NCBI RefSeq assembly: GCF_014639535.1
Contig: NZ_BMGA01000010.1
Coordinates: 1 to 64,000 of the forward strand
Reading direction: 5' to 3'
Length of the DNA stretch: 64,000 nt
From: Flavobacterium palustre
GTDB taxonomy: Bacteria; Bacteroidota; Bacteroidia; Flavobacteriales; Flavobacteriaceae
Shown here: positions 34,501 to 42,798 of the stretch, one piece after another
How positions within the stretch are numbered: the stretch's first letter is position 1
Layout: each line of letters starts with the position of its first letter
Program-made: the position numbers and the translations under genes
Notes under the pieces: model-generated
Databases searched by the model: none
What the model was told of the DNA's origin: nothing
Seen by the model: only the letters and a program-made list of their open reading frames with translations

Positions 34501-36428
34501 GTATTTGTTTAACAGATACTTTCCAATTAGGCGAAACAAAAGATGGTGAACAATTATTCGATGAGATGTTCCCGAAAAACTCAAAACGTGTACAAGACCA
34601 ACAAAAAGCACCAGTTCGTATTATAATCGGAAATCCACCTTATTCAATTGGTCAAAAATCGGCTAATGATAACGCACAAAATCAGTCTTACCCTAAATTA
34701 GACAAACGTATTGCGGATACCTACGCTAAAGCTTCAAATGCAGGTTTAAATAAATCATTATATGATGCCTACATCAAAGCATTCAGATGGTCAACAGACC
34801 GTTTAGACCCTAAAAATGGAGGAATTGTTGCCTTCGTTTCAAATGGTGCATGGTTAGATGGGAATTCAACAGATGGTTTTCGTAAGTCTCTTGAAAAAGA
34901 GTTTGATTCCATATTCGTTTATAATTTAAGAGGAAATGCAAGAACAAGTGGTGAATTAAGACAAAAGGAAGCGGGTAACGTTTTTGGTGGTGGTACCCGT
35001 ACACCTATTTCAATTACTTTATTAGTTAAAAATCCAGAATCTAATAGCGAAAAAGCTAGAATCCATTACCATGATATTGGTGATTATTTAACACGTGAAG
35101 ACAAACTTAAAATTGTTTTAGAAAACAAAACATTTTTAAATCCAAATTTTGAATTAACTACATTACAACCGAATGAGCAAGGGGATTGGTTAAGTATGCG
35201 TAATGATGCTTTTGATAATTTTATTCCATTAGTTCCTGAGAAAAAGTTTGATTTAAAGACTCAATCTATATTTAATACATACGCAATAGGTATTGCAACC
35301 AATCGTGATGCATGGACATATAATTTTTCAAAAAAAGAAATTGAAAAAAACATGCAATCAATGATAGATTTTTATAATCAACAAAAAGATGCATTTGTAA
35401 CTGCTAAACAAAATTTAAAAAATTTAAGTATAGAGCAATTTATTGATAACGATGCTACTAAAATTAGCTGGACTAGAGCTTTGAGAAAAGATGCTACTAA
35501 TGGGATTACTCATATTTTTAAATCCAATGAATTTAGAAAATGTGTTTATCGTCCTTTTACAAAACAAAACTTATATTTTGACAAACCTTTTATAGAAAGT
35601 CCAGGTTTAAGTCCTATGTTTTTTCCAAAAAACACTTTATCAAATTTAGTTATTAGTATTACTGGTGCTGGTGCATCAAAGGCGTTCACCGTACTTATTT
35701 CTAATTCTATTCCGAATCTTGATGCGATAGAAAAAGCTCAATGTTTTCCACTCTATTATTTCGAAGAAAACAAAACAGCACAAAAAGGATTATTTGATGA
35801 AGGCAATGGTGAAGATTATATCCGTAGAGATGCTATTTCAGATTTTATTTTAGGAAGAGCAAAAGAACTATATGGTAAAAATGTAACCAAAGAAGATATT
35901 TTCTATTATGTATATGGCTTTTTACATTCAAATGAATACAGAGAAACCTTTGCAAATGATTTAAAGAAAATGTTACCAAAACTTCCATTGTTAGAGGAAG
36001 TAAAAGATTTTTGGGTTTTCTCTAAAGCCGGTCGTCAATTAGCAGAGTTACATTTAAACTATGAAAATGTTGCTCCTTATGATAGCGTTAGTGTTATCGG
36101 GGAAGACAAAAACAATTTTTTAGTTGATAAAATGAAGTTCCCTAAAAAGAACCAAAAAGACACTATCATTTACAACAATCATATCGTAATTTCAAATATT
36201 CCTGAAAAAGCATACGAATATATTGTAAATGGTAAATCTGCCATCGAATGGATTATGGAGCGTTATCAAGTTACTACACATAAGGACAGCGGTATCACCA
36301 ACAATCCAAACGACTGGGCTACCGAAGTTGAAAATCCACGATATATTTTAGATTTACTATTAAGCATAATCAATGTATCTGTTCAAACTGTAGATATAGT
36401 TAGCAATTTACCAAAACTAAAGTTCTAA
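31548..36428 (+). CDS. Type ISP single-chain restriction-modification enzyme
   Basis: 1626 residues in the order of LlaGI/LlaBIII-type enzymes. Mrr-like PD-(D/E)xK nuclease at ~1-140 (GGNDTGIDLVAL; WAIQCKCYAE). SF2 translocase at ~160-680 with Walker A MACGTGKTFT near 200, CDEAHRTTG near 341, MTATPRLYD and SVGRVMRLSEG. Then a helical coupler and an N6-adenine methyltransferase with motif I DPFTGTGTF near 909 and NPPYSIGQ near 1027, and a C-terminal target-recognition region. One polypeptide recognises, methylates and, after translocation, cuts DNA without the modification. It is followed with no gap by SIR2 and HerA-like genes, so three genes form one defence operon. No frameshift seen. Confidence 0.93.
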   Translation: MSFNKILEKYRKISFSEKDKGERFERLIKAYLLTDPKYANLFKKVWMWNEFPSKADLGGNDTGIDLVALTNDGDYWAIQCKCYAETTVIDKKAVDTFLSTSSRSFKNEDLQTTHFSQCLWISTSNNWSSNATESLKNQRPPVSRINIYDLANAPVDWEKLENNITGELARTKKYPLKEHQKNALESTYIHFKENDRGKLIMACGTGKTFTSLRIAENETKDKGLVLFLVPSIALLGQTLNEWSAQAMVKINPICICSDPEITKKKKQVDDIDTTSVIDLALPASTDVPNIIHQFRRLKTHANDGMTVVFSTYQSIDVISKAQKELSKVYPEYSEFDLIICDEAHRTTGAKLSGHDESAFTKVHDNDFLKSKKRLYMTATPRLYDNETKSKAAQADAMLWSMDDVNVYGEEIYRIGFGEAVQKKLLTDYKVLILTLSENDVPPVIQSMIANAESEIKVDDMPKLIGCINALSKQVLGDEGLVKSSDPNPMRRAVAFCSTIVTSQTITDTFNDVSDTYIDSLPKEFRDKTVSVASKHIDGSMSATQRNELLGWLKDEPKDNECRVLTNVRCLSEGVDVPSLDSVMFLSARNSQVDVVQSVGRVMRLSEGKQYGYIIIPVVVPANVSAEDALSDNERFKVVWSVLNALRAHDDRFNATVNKIELNKKKPSNILVGGSGIGFDENGDPFVKDGYDGSTGEIIDDQLQIHFEELQSAVFARMVLKVGDRRYWEQWAQSVGEIATRQKERILELIKNSPKHEKEFENFLKGLRKNINPSVGKEEAIDMLSQHIITKPVFDALFEGYSFVENNPMSQSMQKMLDLLEEETIEEDVKTLESFYESVKMRASGIDNAEGKQKIILELYDKFFKTAFPKMVEQLGIVYTPTEVVDFIIHSVADVLQKEFNRNISDENVHILDPFTGTGTFITRLMQSGVIRPEDLERKYKKEIHANEIVLLAYYIASINIENVFHDLTPDPNDGIGKEVYHPFEGICLTDTFQLGETKDGEQLFDEMFPKNSKRVQDQQKAPVRIIIGNPPYSIGQKSANDNAQNQSYPKLDKRIADTYAKASNAGLNKSLYDAYIKAFRWSTDRLDPKNGGIVAFVSNGAWLDGNSTDGFRKSLEKEFDSIFVYNLRGNARTSGELRQKEAGNVFGGGTRTPISITLLVKNPESNSEKARIHYHDIGDYLTREDKLKIVLENKTFLNPNFELTTLQPNEQGDWLSMRNDAFDNFIPLVPEKKFDLKTQSIFNTYAIGIATNRDAWTYNFSKKEIEKNMQSMIDFYNQQKDAFVTAKQNLKNLSIEQFIDNDATKISWTRALRKDATNGITHIFKSNEFRKCVYRPFTKQNLYFDKPFIESPGLSPMFFPKNTLSNLVISITGAGASKAFTVLISNSIPNLDAIEKAQCFPLYYFEENKTAQKGLFDEGNGEDYIRRDAISDFILGRAKELYGKNVTKEDIFYYVYGFLHSNEYRETFANDLKKMLPKLPLLEEVKDFWVFSKAGRQLAELHLNYENVAPYDSVSVIGEDKNNFLVDKMKFPKKNQKDTIIYNNHIVISNIPEKAYEYIVNGKSAIEWIMERYQVTTHKDSGITNNPNDWATEVENPRYILDLLLSIINVSVQTVDIVSNLPKLKF

Positions 36429-37634
36429 ATGACCAAGACCCAACCAAAAATAGCAATTAAGTTTTATCAAGGAGTAAAAGATTTAACGTCTAATTTTAAA
36501 GACGAAGAACAACTAATTGAAGGTATTAAGGAAAAGATGAATGATTTCTTCAATATGAAGAACATTTGCTTTTTATTTGGTTCTGGTACAAGTAGTGGTT
36601 CTATTCCTACAATGAAAGAACTAGTTACAAAAGCTAAAAATGAAATTACGTCTCTATCTAAAACCCATGTAGCATTTTATGAATCAATTACATTAAAAGA
36701 CCCTGATAATTTAGAAGAATTATTAGGGATCTTATATTCTTCTAAAATATATTTTTCTAGTGATGCTTCTAAAGGTGGTGAATTACAAATTTGTACAGAA
36801 GTTATTGAAGTTATAGAAAGGGTAATTTACACTGAGATTAATATTGATTTTAATGATTCAAAACATGAAGCCCAATTAAATAATTATAAGAATTTTTACC
36901 ATAAAGTAGGTTTTCGAAACAAGGATTTATCGCGTATAAGTATTTTTACCACTAATAATGATATGTTTAATGAATATGCGTTAGATAGTTTAAATATTTC
37001 ATATATCAACGGATTTGGTGGTGGTATAAATCGGTTTTTTAATCCTGCGTATTTTAACTATACTTTTTCAAAAAGAATGGATACCAGTATTGATAAATAT
37101 GAACCTATTGAAAATTTGGTTTATTTATATAAAATTCACGGTTCAGTCAACTGGTTGGAGGACATTTCAAATGCAAATACTTTTTTCAATATACGTGAAG
37201 AAACTTCTTTGAAAAATTTAGTATATGATTCTTCAAACAACGTCTTAATTTATCCTACTCCTACAAAACAAAATAAAAGTTTAGGGAGTCCTTATACTGA
37301 ACTTTTTAGAGAGTTTCAAAAAAAGTTATTGGAGCCAAATACTGTAATATTTGTAATAGGTTACAGCTTTAGTGATGAACACGTTAATAATATTATTTAC
37401 CAATCTTTAGCAACTAATTCTACTATCAATGTTGTTATTTTTAATGATTTATCTTCAAAAGAAATTTCTAAAATAAACGACAATAGGATATTTAAAATTT
37501 ATGGATATGATAGTACTGGTGCAAAAATTCATTATTTCAACAACATAATTGATAAGTTTATACCAGATATAAATATGCATAATAATGAAATTGAGCTACT
37601 TCGAAAATATATAACTGAAAATAAAAAACCTTAA
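36429..37634 (+). CDS. SIR2-domain defence protein
   Basis: 401 residues. SIR2/Rossmann motifs are intact: nucleotide-binding CFLFGSGTSSGS near residue 50, IFTTNNDMF near 174, the catalytic histidine in YKIHGSVNW near 237, and VIGYSFSDEHVNNII near 311. SIR2 proteins of this bacterial type hydrolyse NAD+ as an abortive response to phage; partners include HerA, Ago and DSR-like modules. The start codon follows the restriction gene stop directly, and the next gene encodes the N-terminal part of a HerA-like protein, so this is probably a SIR2-HerA (Nezha-type) pair whose partner is shortened. Expression with the ISP enzyme implies layered defence. Confidence 0.85.
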   Translation: MTKTQPKIAIKFYQGVKDLTSNFKDEEQLIEGIKEKMNDFFNMKNICFLFGSGTSSGSIPTMKELVTKAKNEITSLSKTHVAFYESITLKDPDNLEELLGILYSSKIYFSSDASKGGELQICTEVIEVIERVIYTEINIDFNDSKHEAQLNNYKNFYHKVGFRNKDLSRISIFTTNNDMFNEYALDSLNISYINGFGGGINRFFNPAYFNYTFSKRMDTSIDKYEPIENLVYLYKIHGSVNWLEDISNANTFFNIREETSLKNLVYDSSNNVLIYPTPTKQNKSLGSPYTELFREFQKKLLEPNTVIFVIGYSFSDEHVNNIIYQSLATNSTINVVIFNDLSSKEISKINDNRIFKIYGYDSTGAKIHYFNNIIDKFIPDINMHNNEIELLRKYITENKKP

Positions 37635-37635
37635 T

Positions 37636-38151
37636 ATGAAAATAGGTAAAATTGTTTCGGTGGAATATGATAAATTCAGAGTAAAACTCTTTCATAATAC
37701 TAAGGTCTCAACTATTAATATTGATGGGAAAGTATATTATTTTGGCAACATTGGTAGTTTTTTAAAAGTAAATAATTCAATTGGTGATTCAATTATTTGC
37801 GAAGTTGTAGCAGTATTAGATAATAGTAATGAATCTAAACCTTTTAGCGAATTTAATCTCGATAGTGCAAGAGAACTAATAATCAAACCAATTGGAACTC
37901 TTGATAAAAACAATAAATTCCTAATGGGTGTTGGCATTTTTCCATCAATCTATAGTGATACTATGATTGTTACAGAGGAAAATATGAAAGGAATAATGCT
38001 TAATAAAAATGAGGTTTCTACAACAAATAAAATTCATGATTACATCGATATAGGTATTAGTAAAAATTTTATCCACACCAATCAATTAGGCTATATTAAA
38101 TACAATGAGAACGAAAACTTTAATAACAGTGCTACATTTTCAATAGAATAA
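37636..38151 (+). CDS. HerA-like protein truncated to its N-terminal HAS-barrel region
   Basis: 171 residues. The N-terminus MKIGKIVSVEYDKFRVKLFH and the following strands (KVYYFGNIGSFLKVNN; SIICEVVAVLD) match the HAS-barrel that opens HerA/FtsK-type ATPases. Typical HerA proteins continue with ...GHY/DID...GSTGSGKS and reach ~550-650 residues; here the frame stops after NNSATFSIE, before any Walker A motif. No ATPase remnant is detectable in the next 110 bp before hipB. It starts 1 bp after the SIR2 stop. Either a deletion removed the motor, or a stand-alone barrel serves as SIR2 partner. Confidence 0.65.
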   Translation: MKIGKIVSVEYDKFRVKLFHNTKVSTINIDGKVYYFGNIGSFLKVNNSIGDSIICEVVAVLDNSNESKPFSEFNLDSARELIIKPIGTLDKNNKFLMGVGIFPSIYSDTMIVTEENMKGIMLNKNEVSTTNKIHDYIDIGISKNFIHTNQLGYIKYNENENFNNSATFSIE

Positions 38152-38166
38152 ACTAAAAACCAATAC

Positions 38167-38230
38167 AATAAACCTGTAATAGTATAATAAACCAACTAGG
38201 TTTATTAAATAATTATTTTTATTATATTTG
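38167..38230 (+). promoter_or_regulatory. hipBA promoter with operator-like repeats
   Basis: AATAAACC occurs at 38167-38174 and 38186-38193 and its inverse GGTTTATT at 38199-38206, upstream of a -7 box TATATTTG (38223-38230). Inverted operators over the promoter are normal for autoregulation by HipB; the assignment is inferred. Confidence 0.55.
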
Positions 38231-38268
38231 TATGACATATCAGTCACTAAAACCAAAATAAGCACTTT

Positions 38269-38616
38269 ATGAATGATAAACAATACATAAACTGGATTGC
38301 AATGAGCGATGTTGCACTGGCACAAACCATTGGAGCATTTATAAAACACCACAGGTTAGTACAAAATAGAACTCAGGAAGAAGTCGCTAATGAAGCAAAC
38401 ATAAGCCGCTCAACATTAAGTTTATTAGAAAAAGGAGAAGCCATTACAGTACCTACCCTTTTACAAGTACTAAGAGTTTTAGATTTACTTTATATAATGG
38501 ATGTTTTCAAAATTCAGGAGCAAATAAGTCCAATTGAACTGGCAAAAATAGACCAACAAAAAAGACAACGTGCTAGAAATAGTGATAGTGATAATTCAAA
38601 AAAATCAGACTGGTAA
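38269..38616 (+). CDS. hipB: HipB-like antitoxin, XRE-family regulator
   Basis: 115 residues with a Cro/C1-type HTH in the middle (HHRLVQNRTQEEVANEANIS; RSTLSLLEKGEAITVPTLLQ). The C-terminal tail is charged and probably disordered (QQKRQRARNSDSDNS). It binds operator DNA and neutralises the HipA kinase encoded next. The stop and the hipA start share a base (TAATG at 38614-38618), the tight coupling expected of a toxin-antitoxin pair. Operator-like repeats and a promoter lie upstream. Confidence 0.88.
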   Translation: MNDKQYINWIAMSDVALAQTIGAFIKHHRLVQNRTQEEVANEANISRSTLSLLEKGEAITVPTLLQVLRVLDLLYIMDVFKIQEQISPIELAKIDQQKRQRARNSDSDNSKKSDW

Positions 38617-39908
38617 TGATTACAACCGCTTTTATTAAAATATGGGATGAAACAGTGGGTGCTGTAGCCTGGAATGTAGAAACAGGGATTGCAAGTTTTG
38701 AATATGACCCTAAATTCATAACAAAAAAATGGGATTTGGCACCTTTAAAAATGCCATTGGCAAGTAGCAACCGTAGAATCTTTTCCTTTCCGGAACTTAA
38801 AAATATAAAAACATTCAAAGGATTACCTGGATTATTAGCAGATGTACTTCCAGACGATTATGGGAATCAACTAATAAACAATTGGTTAGCCCAAAATGGT
38901 CGTCCCGAAAACAGTATGAATCCTGTTGAAATGTTATGTTTCATTGGAACTCGTGGTATGGGTGCGCTAGAATTTGAACCTTCACAATTCAAAGCCAATA
39001 AAAGAGCATTTGACATCGAAGTAGATAATTTAGTTAATATCTCACAAAAAATGCTGGAAAAACGAGAAGGATTTGAAACCAACTTAAGCGAAGACGAACA
39101 AAAAGCCATGTTAGACATTCTTAAAATTGGAACTTCAGCAGGAGGAGCTCGTCCTAAAGCAATTATAGCATACAATGAAAAAACAGGACAAGTAAAATCT
39201 GGACAAACCAATGCTCCAAAAGGATTTGAACATTGGCTAATTAAATTAGATACAGTAAGTGATGTCCAATTTGGAGAAAGTACAGGTTATGGCAGAATAG
39301 AAATGGCCTATTATCTCATGGCAAAAGCTTGTGAAATAGAAATGATGGAATGTCGATTGATGGAGGAAAATGGTAGAGCTCATTTTATGACTAAACGTTT
39401 TGATAGACAAGATGGCGATACCAAACATCATATCCAAACACTGTGCGCTATGCAACATTATGACTTTAATCAAATAACAAGTTTTAGCTACGAGCAGTTA
39501 TTTCAAACAATGCGGTTATTAAAATTACCCTATCCGCAAGCAGAACAACTTTTTAGAAGAATGGCTTTTAATGTAATTGCTAGAAATTGTGATGATCATA
39601 CCAAAAATTTTGCCTTTAGATTAAAACAAAATGAAAATTGGGAATTGACTCCTGCTTATGATGTTTGCTTTGCCTACCGTCCGGAAAGTACTTGGGTAAG
39701 CCAACACAATTTAAGCATTAATGGAAAAAGAAAAGACATCACAAAAGAAGATTTGTTAATCGTAGCAAAATCAATGAATATAAAAAAAGCACCCTTAATT
39801 ATACAACAAATTAATGATGTAGTCAGTAAATGGACAACATTCGCAGAAGAAGCCAAAGTAAATAATAACTTTATGGAACAAATTAGCAAATCGCATTTAA
39901 TTTTATAA
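38616..39908 (+). CDS. hipA: HipA-like serine/threonine kinase toxin
   Basis: 430 residues, normal HipA length. N-terminal HipA subdomain at ~10-110 (FKGLPGLLADVLPDDYGNQL), ATP-binding P-loop region ARPKAIIAYNEKTG near 188, HFMTKRFDRQDGDTKHH near 256, catalytic RNCDDHTKNFAF near 325 and metal-binding LTPAYDVCF near 347. HipA kinases phosphorylate aminoacyl-tRNA synthetases (GltX in the model case), halting translation and giving persistence or phage-triggered dormancy. All catalytic residues appear intact. It forms a complete pair with hipB inside the defence part of the island. Confidence 0.92.
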   Translation: MITTAFIKIWDETVGAVAWNVETGIASFEYDPKFITKKWDLAPLKMPLASSNRRIFSFPELKNIKTFKGLPGLLADVLPDDYGNQLINNWLAQNGRPENSMNPVEMLCFIGTRGMGALEFEPSQFKANKRAFDIEVDNLVNISQKMLEKREGFETNLSEDEQKAMLDILKIGTSAGGARPKAIIAYNEKTGQVKSGQTNAPKGFEHWLIKLDTVSDVQFGESTGYGRIEMAYYLMAKACEIEMMECRLMEENGRAHFMTKRFDRQDGDTKHHIQTLCAMQHYDFNQITSFSYEQLFQTMRLLKLPYPQAEQLFRRMAFNVIARNCDDHTKNFAFRLKQNENWELTPAYDVCFAYRPESTWVSQHNLSINGKRKDITKEDLLIVAKSMNIKKAPLIIQQINDVVSKWTTFAEEAKVNNNFMEQISKSHLIL

Positions 39909-40015
39909 AAAACGTAAAAATTAGAACACAAAATAATTCAAACAGTCCTCACGAAGTCCCATTAGAAATACAACTAGATATTTTCGAAAAATTGAGGGGA
40001 TTTTAGTTTCCAGTT

Positions 40016-40055
40016 GCCACTCCTTTGCCAACGCTAGAAAAAAATTACTTTCATG
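40016..40055. repeat. 40-bp direct repeat, left copy
   Basis: 37 of 40 bases match 46391-46430. The two copies flank the chromate-resistance / IS1595 / His-rich-protein block of 6.4 kb. Confidence 0.8.
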
Positions 40056-40121
40056 TTTTTATTCTAGCACAAAAACAAGTAATTTGCTTTTCAGCCATAA
40101 TTAAAAAGCTATCAATGAAAA

Positions 40122-40156
40122 AGCACTCATTATTTCAAGTTGATTTAATGAGTGCT
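40122..40156. terminator. Terminator-like hairpin
   Basis: 11-bp perfect stem AGCACTCATTA / TAATGAGTGCT with A- and T-rich flanks, between convergent hipA and the chr operon. Confidence 0.65.
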
Positions 40157-40332
40157 ATAAAAAATAGTTTTAAACTAATATTCAATTGAATTTCTGTTGA
40201 AATTTTAAAAAACTTCAAATAAACGAAAATTTTGTACAATTGAATTAGACAATTAATTTATAGATAATAGAAAAGAACATCAGCCTTTAATAACAAACAT
40301 CTTTACAGAATAATTACCCTAATTTCAAAATT

Positions 40333-41061
40333 TTACAATGTCAATTTTAACGCATCGTTTAATCGTAATGCCACATTATCCCAATTGATAATATTAAAAA
40401 GGGCATCCACAAAATCAGTACGTTTGTTTTTGTATTTCAAATAATAAGCGTGTTCCCAAACATCAATAACTAATATCGGTATTGCACCCCATTGCGTTAG
40501 TTTTTCGTGGTTTTCACATTGCAAAATTACCAAGCTATCACTGTAAGGCTGGTAAGCTAATATTCCCCAACCGTTTCCATCCACATTTTTCGCCGTGGCA
40601 GCAATTAGAACTTTCAATCTCTCGAAACTACCAAAACTTTTCTCAATTCGTTTGAGTAAATCTCCTTTTGGTAAGTTGCTTTTATTCGTGAGATTTGTCC
40701 AAAATATGGAATGTAAGATATGTGATGAAAAATGATAAGATAGTTTTTTTGTCCAAAAATCAACTGTTTCCAAATTGTTTTCGTCCAATGCTTTTTTTAT
40801 CATTTGCATGTCCTTGTTTGCTCCTTTTACTGCTCCACCGTGATGAAAAGTATAATGCAGATGTAAGGTTTCAGCATCCATATAGGGTTCCAGAAAATTT
40901 TCGCTATAGGGCAATGTTTGTTGAATGTAATTACCATTGGCATCTACCAATTTATCAATTGAATTATCGGCTAAATTTTCAGCAAAGGCATTTGTAGTAG
41001 GAAGCACTAATGCTGCTGCACCAAACAAGGTGCTTGATTTTAAAAACTCTTTTCGGTTCAT
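40333..41061 (-). CDS. Exported Fe/Mn superoxide dismutase, ChrC-like
   Basis: 242 residues. Tat-like N-terminus MNRKEFLKSSTLFGAAALVL ending TTNAFA, so it is exported. Metal ligands of Fe/Mn-SOD are present: His69 in AETLHLHYTFHHGG, His117 in SHILHSIFW, Asp200 and His204 in VIDVWEHAYYLKY. It converts superoxide to hydrogen peroxide and oxygen. Last gene of an operon with chrA (4-bp ATGA overlap) and a ChrB-like regulator. In the chrBACF operon of TnOtChr, chrC also encodes a superoxide dismutase, so this is probably the ChrC equivalent, protecting against radicals made during chromate reduction. Confidence 0.88.
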   Translation of the reverse strand: MNRKEFLKSSTLFGAAALVLPTTNAFAENLADNSIDKLVDANGNYIQQTLPYSENFLEPYMDAETLHLHYTFHHGGAVKGANKDMQMIKKALDENNLETVDFWTKKLSYHFSSHILHSIFWTNLTNKSNLPKGDLLKRIEKSFGSFERLKVLIAATAKNVDGNGWGILAYQPYSDSLVILQCENHEKLTQWGAIPILVIDVWEHAYYLKYKNKRTDFVDALFNIINWDNVALRLNDALKLTL

Positions 41062-42224
41062 AGTACTAATTTTATAACAACTCCCACAACTGCTGCAACA
41101 GCAATAATGTAGGGTTCTTGAATTTTCTTGATATAAAGTAAAGCAAAAATGGTGGAAATAGCAATCAGTGTTGTTGGAATATCCAAAATACTTCTGGATG
41201 CAATTACTCCAACCGCTCCCACCAATGCTCCAACTACAGCTGCTGTAATTCCATCCACAAAAGCTTTGATAGATTTATTTTGCGCGATTTTTTTAAAAGA
41301 TGGAGCCAAAGCAATCGTAAATAAATAACAAGGTAAAAATGTGGCTAAAGCAGCTACCAAAGCACCTGGAAAACCGGCAACCAAATAACCAATAAAGCCA
41401 ACAGTAATAACAACGGGACCGGGAGTAATCATTGCAACGGCAACTGCATCTACAAATTGATGTTCCGTCAACCATTGGTTTTCTACCACAACTCCCGAAT
41501 GTAAAAAGGGTACAATTGCCAATCCACTACCAAATACAAATGCTCCAGCTTCGGCAAAAAAGATGGCAATTTTCACGAGAGTAGAATTGTCATAGTTCCA
41601 AAAGCCCATTGGTAACAAAACAATAGAATTGGTAGTTTTATTATTAAACCATTTTGGAGGAGCTTTAACAAACATATATAAAAATCCTGCTACTATAAAT
41701 AACAAAACCTGTTCTTGCTGTGTAACCAATGTTACAATTACAGCAACGATAAAAAACAGCCACAACAGCCAATTTTGTTTGAAAGAAGATAGATTAAATT
41801 TTCCGATAGATTTTATGGTCAGTTTATAGGAACTCATTACGATAATACCGATAACTGCTGCGCCTATGCCATAAAAAACGGCTTGTATCCAAGACAAACC
41901 TCCATATAATTTGTAAACGATTCCCAATAGCACTACCATTATAAAAGAAGGTAAAATAAAGGCAAAACCTATTAAAGTTGCCCCTAAAAAACGGTAATGT
42001 ACAAATCCAAGGTAAATAGCTAATTGTGCCGCTAATGGCCCTGGAGCTAATTGTGCCAAAGCTAGACCTTCTTTATATTCTTCTTCTGAAATCCATTTTC
42101 TGTTTTCGACTAAATCTTTGTGCATATAACCAACCAAGGCTACTGGTCCACCAAACCCCATTGTTCCTAATTTCAGAAAATAAAGGGTTAATTCCTTTAA
42201 AGTATATATTGGGTTCTTTTCCAT
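41058..42224 (-). CDS. chrA: Chromate transporter ChrA
   Basis: 388 residues, long-chain form with two homologous halves of about six helices each. The first half carries FLKLGTMGFGGPVALVGYMH and LAQLAPGPLAAQLAIYLGF, the second FFAEAGAFVFGSGLAIVPFL and VAMITPGPVVITVGFIGYLV, the paired CHR signatures with GGP / PGP motifs. ChrA exports chromate from the cytosol using the proton-motive force. Its stop overlaps the SOD start (ATGA), and a small outer-membrane-like protein and ChrB-like regulator lie upstream in the same direction. Confidence 0.94.
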   Translation of the reverse strand: MEKNPIYTLKELTLYFLKLGTMGFGGPVALVGYMHKDLVENRKWISEEEYKEGLALAQLAPGPLAAQLAIYLGFVHYRFLGATLIGFAFILPSFIMVVLLGIVYKLYGGLSWIQAVFYGIGAAVIGIIVMSSYKLTIKSIGKFNLSSFKQNWLLWLFFIVAVIVTLVTQQEQVLLFIVAGFLYMFVKAPPKWFNNKTTNSIVLLPMGFWNYDNSTLVKIAIFFAEAGAFVFGSGLAIVPFLHSGVVVENQWLTEHQFVDAVAVAMITPGPVVITVGFIGYLVAGFPGALVAALATFLPCYLFTIALAPSFKKIAQNKSIKAFVDGITAAVVGALVGAVGVIASRSILDIPTTLIAISTIFALLYIKKIQEPYIIAVAAVVGVVIKLVL

Positions 42225-42237
42225 AATTCAAGATGTT

Positions 42238-42744
42238 TTAAAAAGCGATACCAAATTGGAAACCTACAGTAAATGTAGCTGGATGTTCGTTCCCAAATCG
42301 TACTGGTAATGGAACAGCCACATAATAACTACTGTTGGTGTTTTTTATTACTGTTTTGTTGAAAACCGGCGTTATACCATATCTACCATTCGTTTCAAAA
42401 GCAGCCCTTCCTGCAAAGGTGTAACCTTTCCCTAATGCTACCAATACTCCGGGATGGAATAACAAATTATTCATTTTGCTGATTCCGTCTTCTGATTTTA
42501 TGTTGGGAACTACTTCAAATGAAAATCCAATTTTAGAGCTTTTCCAAATATTGACTCCTGTTGGAAAACCAACGGCGTAATAATCTCTGAAATTTACATT
42601 CGTTTCCTCAGAACTAAAAGTAGCTATTGGATGAAGTACACCAAAATACCCCGTTATTTTGGGATAAGAGGTTTGAGAAAAAACAGAGGTATTGAATACC
42701 AATAAAGCAAAAAGGATGGCTAATCTTATTTGTGTCATAATCAT
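42238..42744 (-). CDS. Outer-membrane barrel-like protein of the chr operon
   Basis: 168 residues. Signal peptide MTQIRLAILFALLVFNTSVF-SQ; the second of two ATG codons (42738) gives the neater signal. The mature part has alternating barrel-type strands (KITGYFGVLHPIATFS; GKGYTFAGRAAFETNGRYG) and ends in a phenylalanine-rich C-terminus (FTVGFQFGIAF) typical of outer-membrane barrels. It lies 13 bp before chrA in the same operon, so it may serve chromate efflux or envelope protection; this is inference. No named family recognised. Confidence 0.65.
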   Translation of the reverse strand: MIMTQIRLAILFALLVFNTSVFSQTSYPKITGYFGVLHPIATFSSEETNVNFRDYYAVGFPTGVNIWKSSKIGFSFEVVPNIKSEDGISKMNNLLFHPGVLVALGKGYTFAGRAAFETNGRYGITPVFNKTVIKNTNSSYYVAVPLPVRFGNEHPATFTVGFQFGIAF

Positions 42745-42798
42745 TAATTTATTTTATGACGACAAAACTAATGATGTCAGGATGGTATAAATAGTATC

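Larger units (their letters stand above)
39909..40332. other. Gene-free gap with one copy of a 40-bp direct repeat
   Basis: Contains GCCACTCCTTTGCCAACGCT plus 20 similar bases at 40016-40055, repeated with three mismatches at 46391-46430. A perfect terminator-like hairpin AGCACTCATTA / TAATGAGTGCT lies at 40122-40156. No ORF with coding character was seen. Confidence 0.6.

Noticed and set aside
36429-37634. SIR2 protein as a housekeeping protein deacetylase (CobB)
   Set aside because: There is no zinc-binding CxxC pair, the length and GYSFSDEH ending match the defence-type SIR2, and it is in operon with a restriction enzyme.
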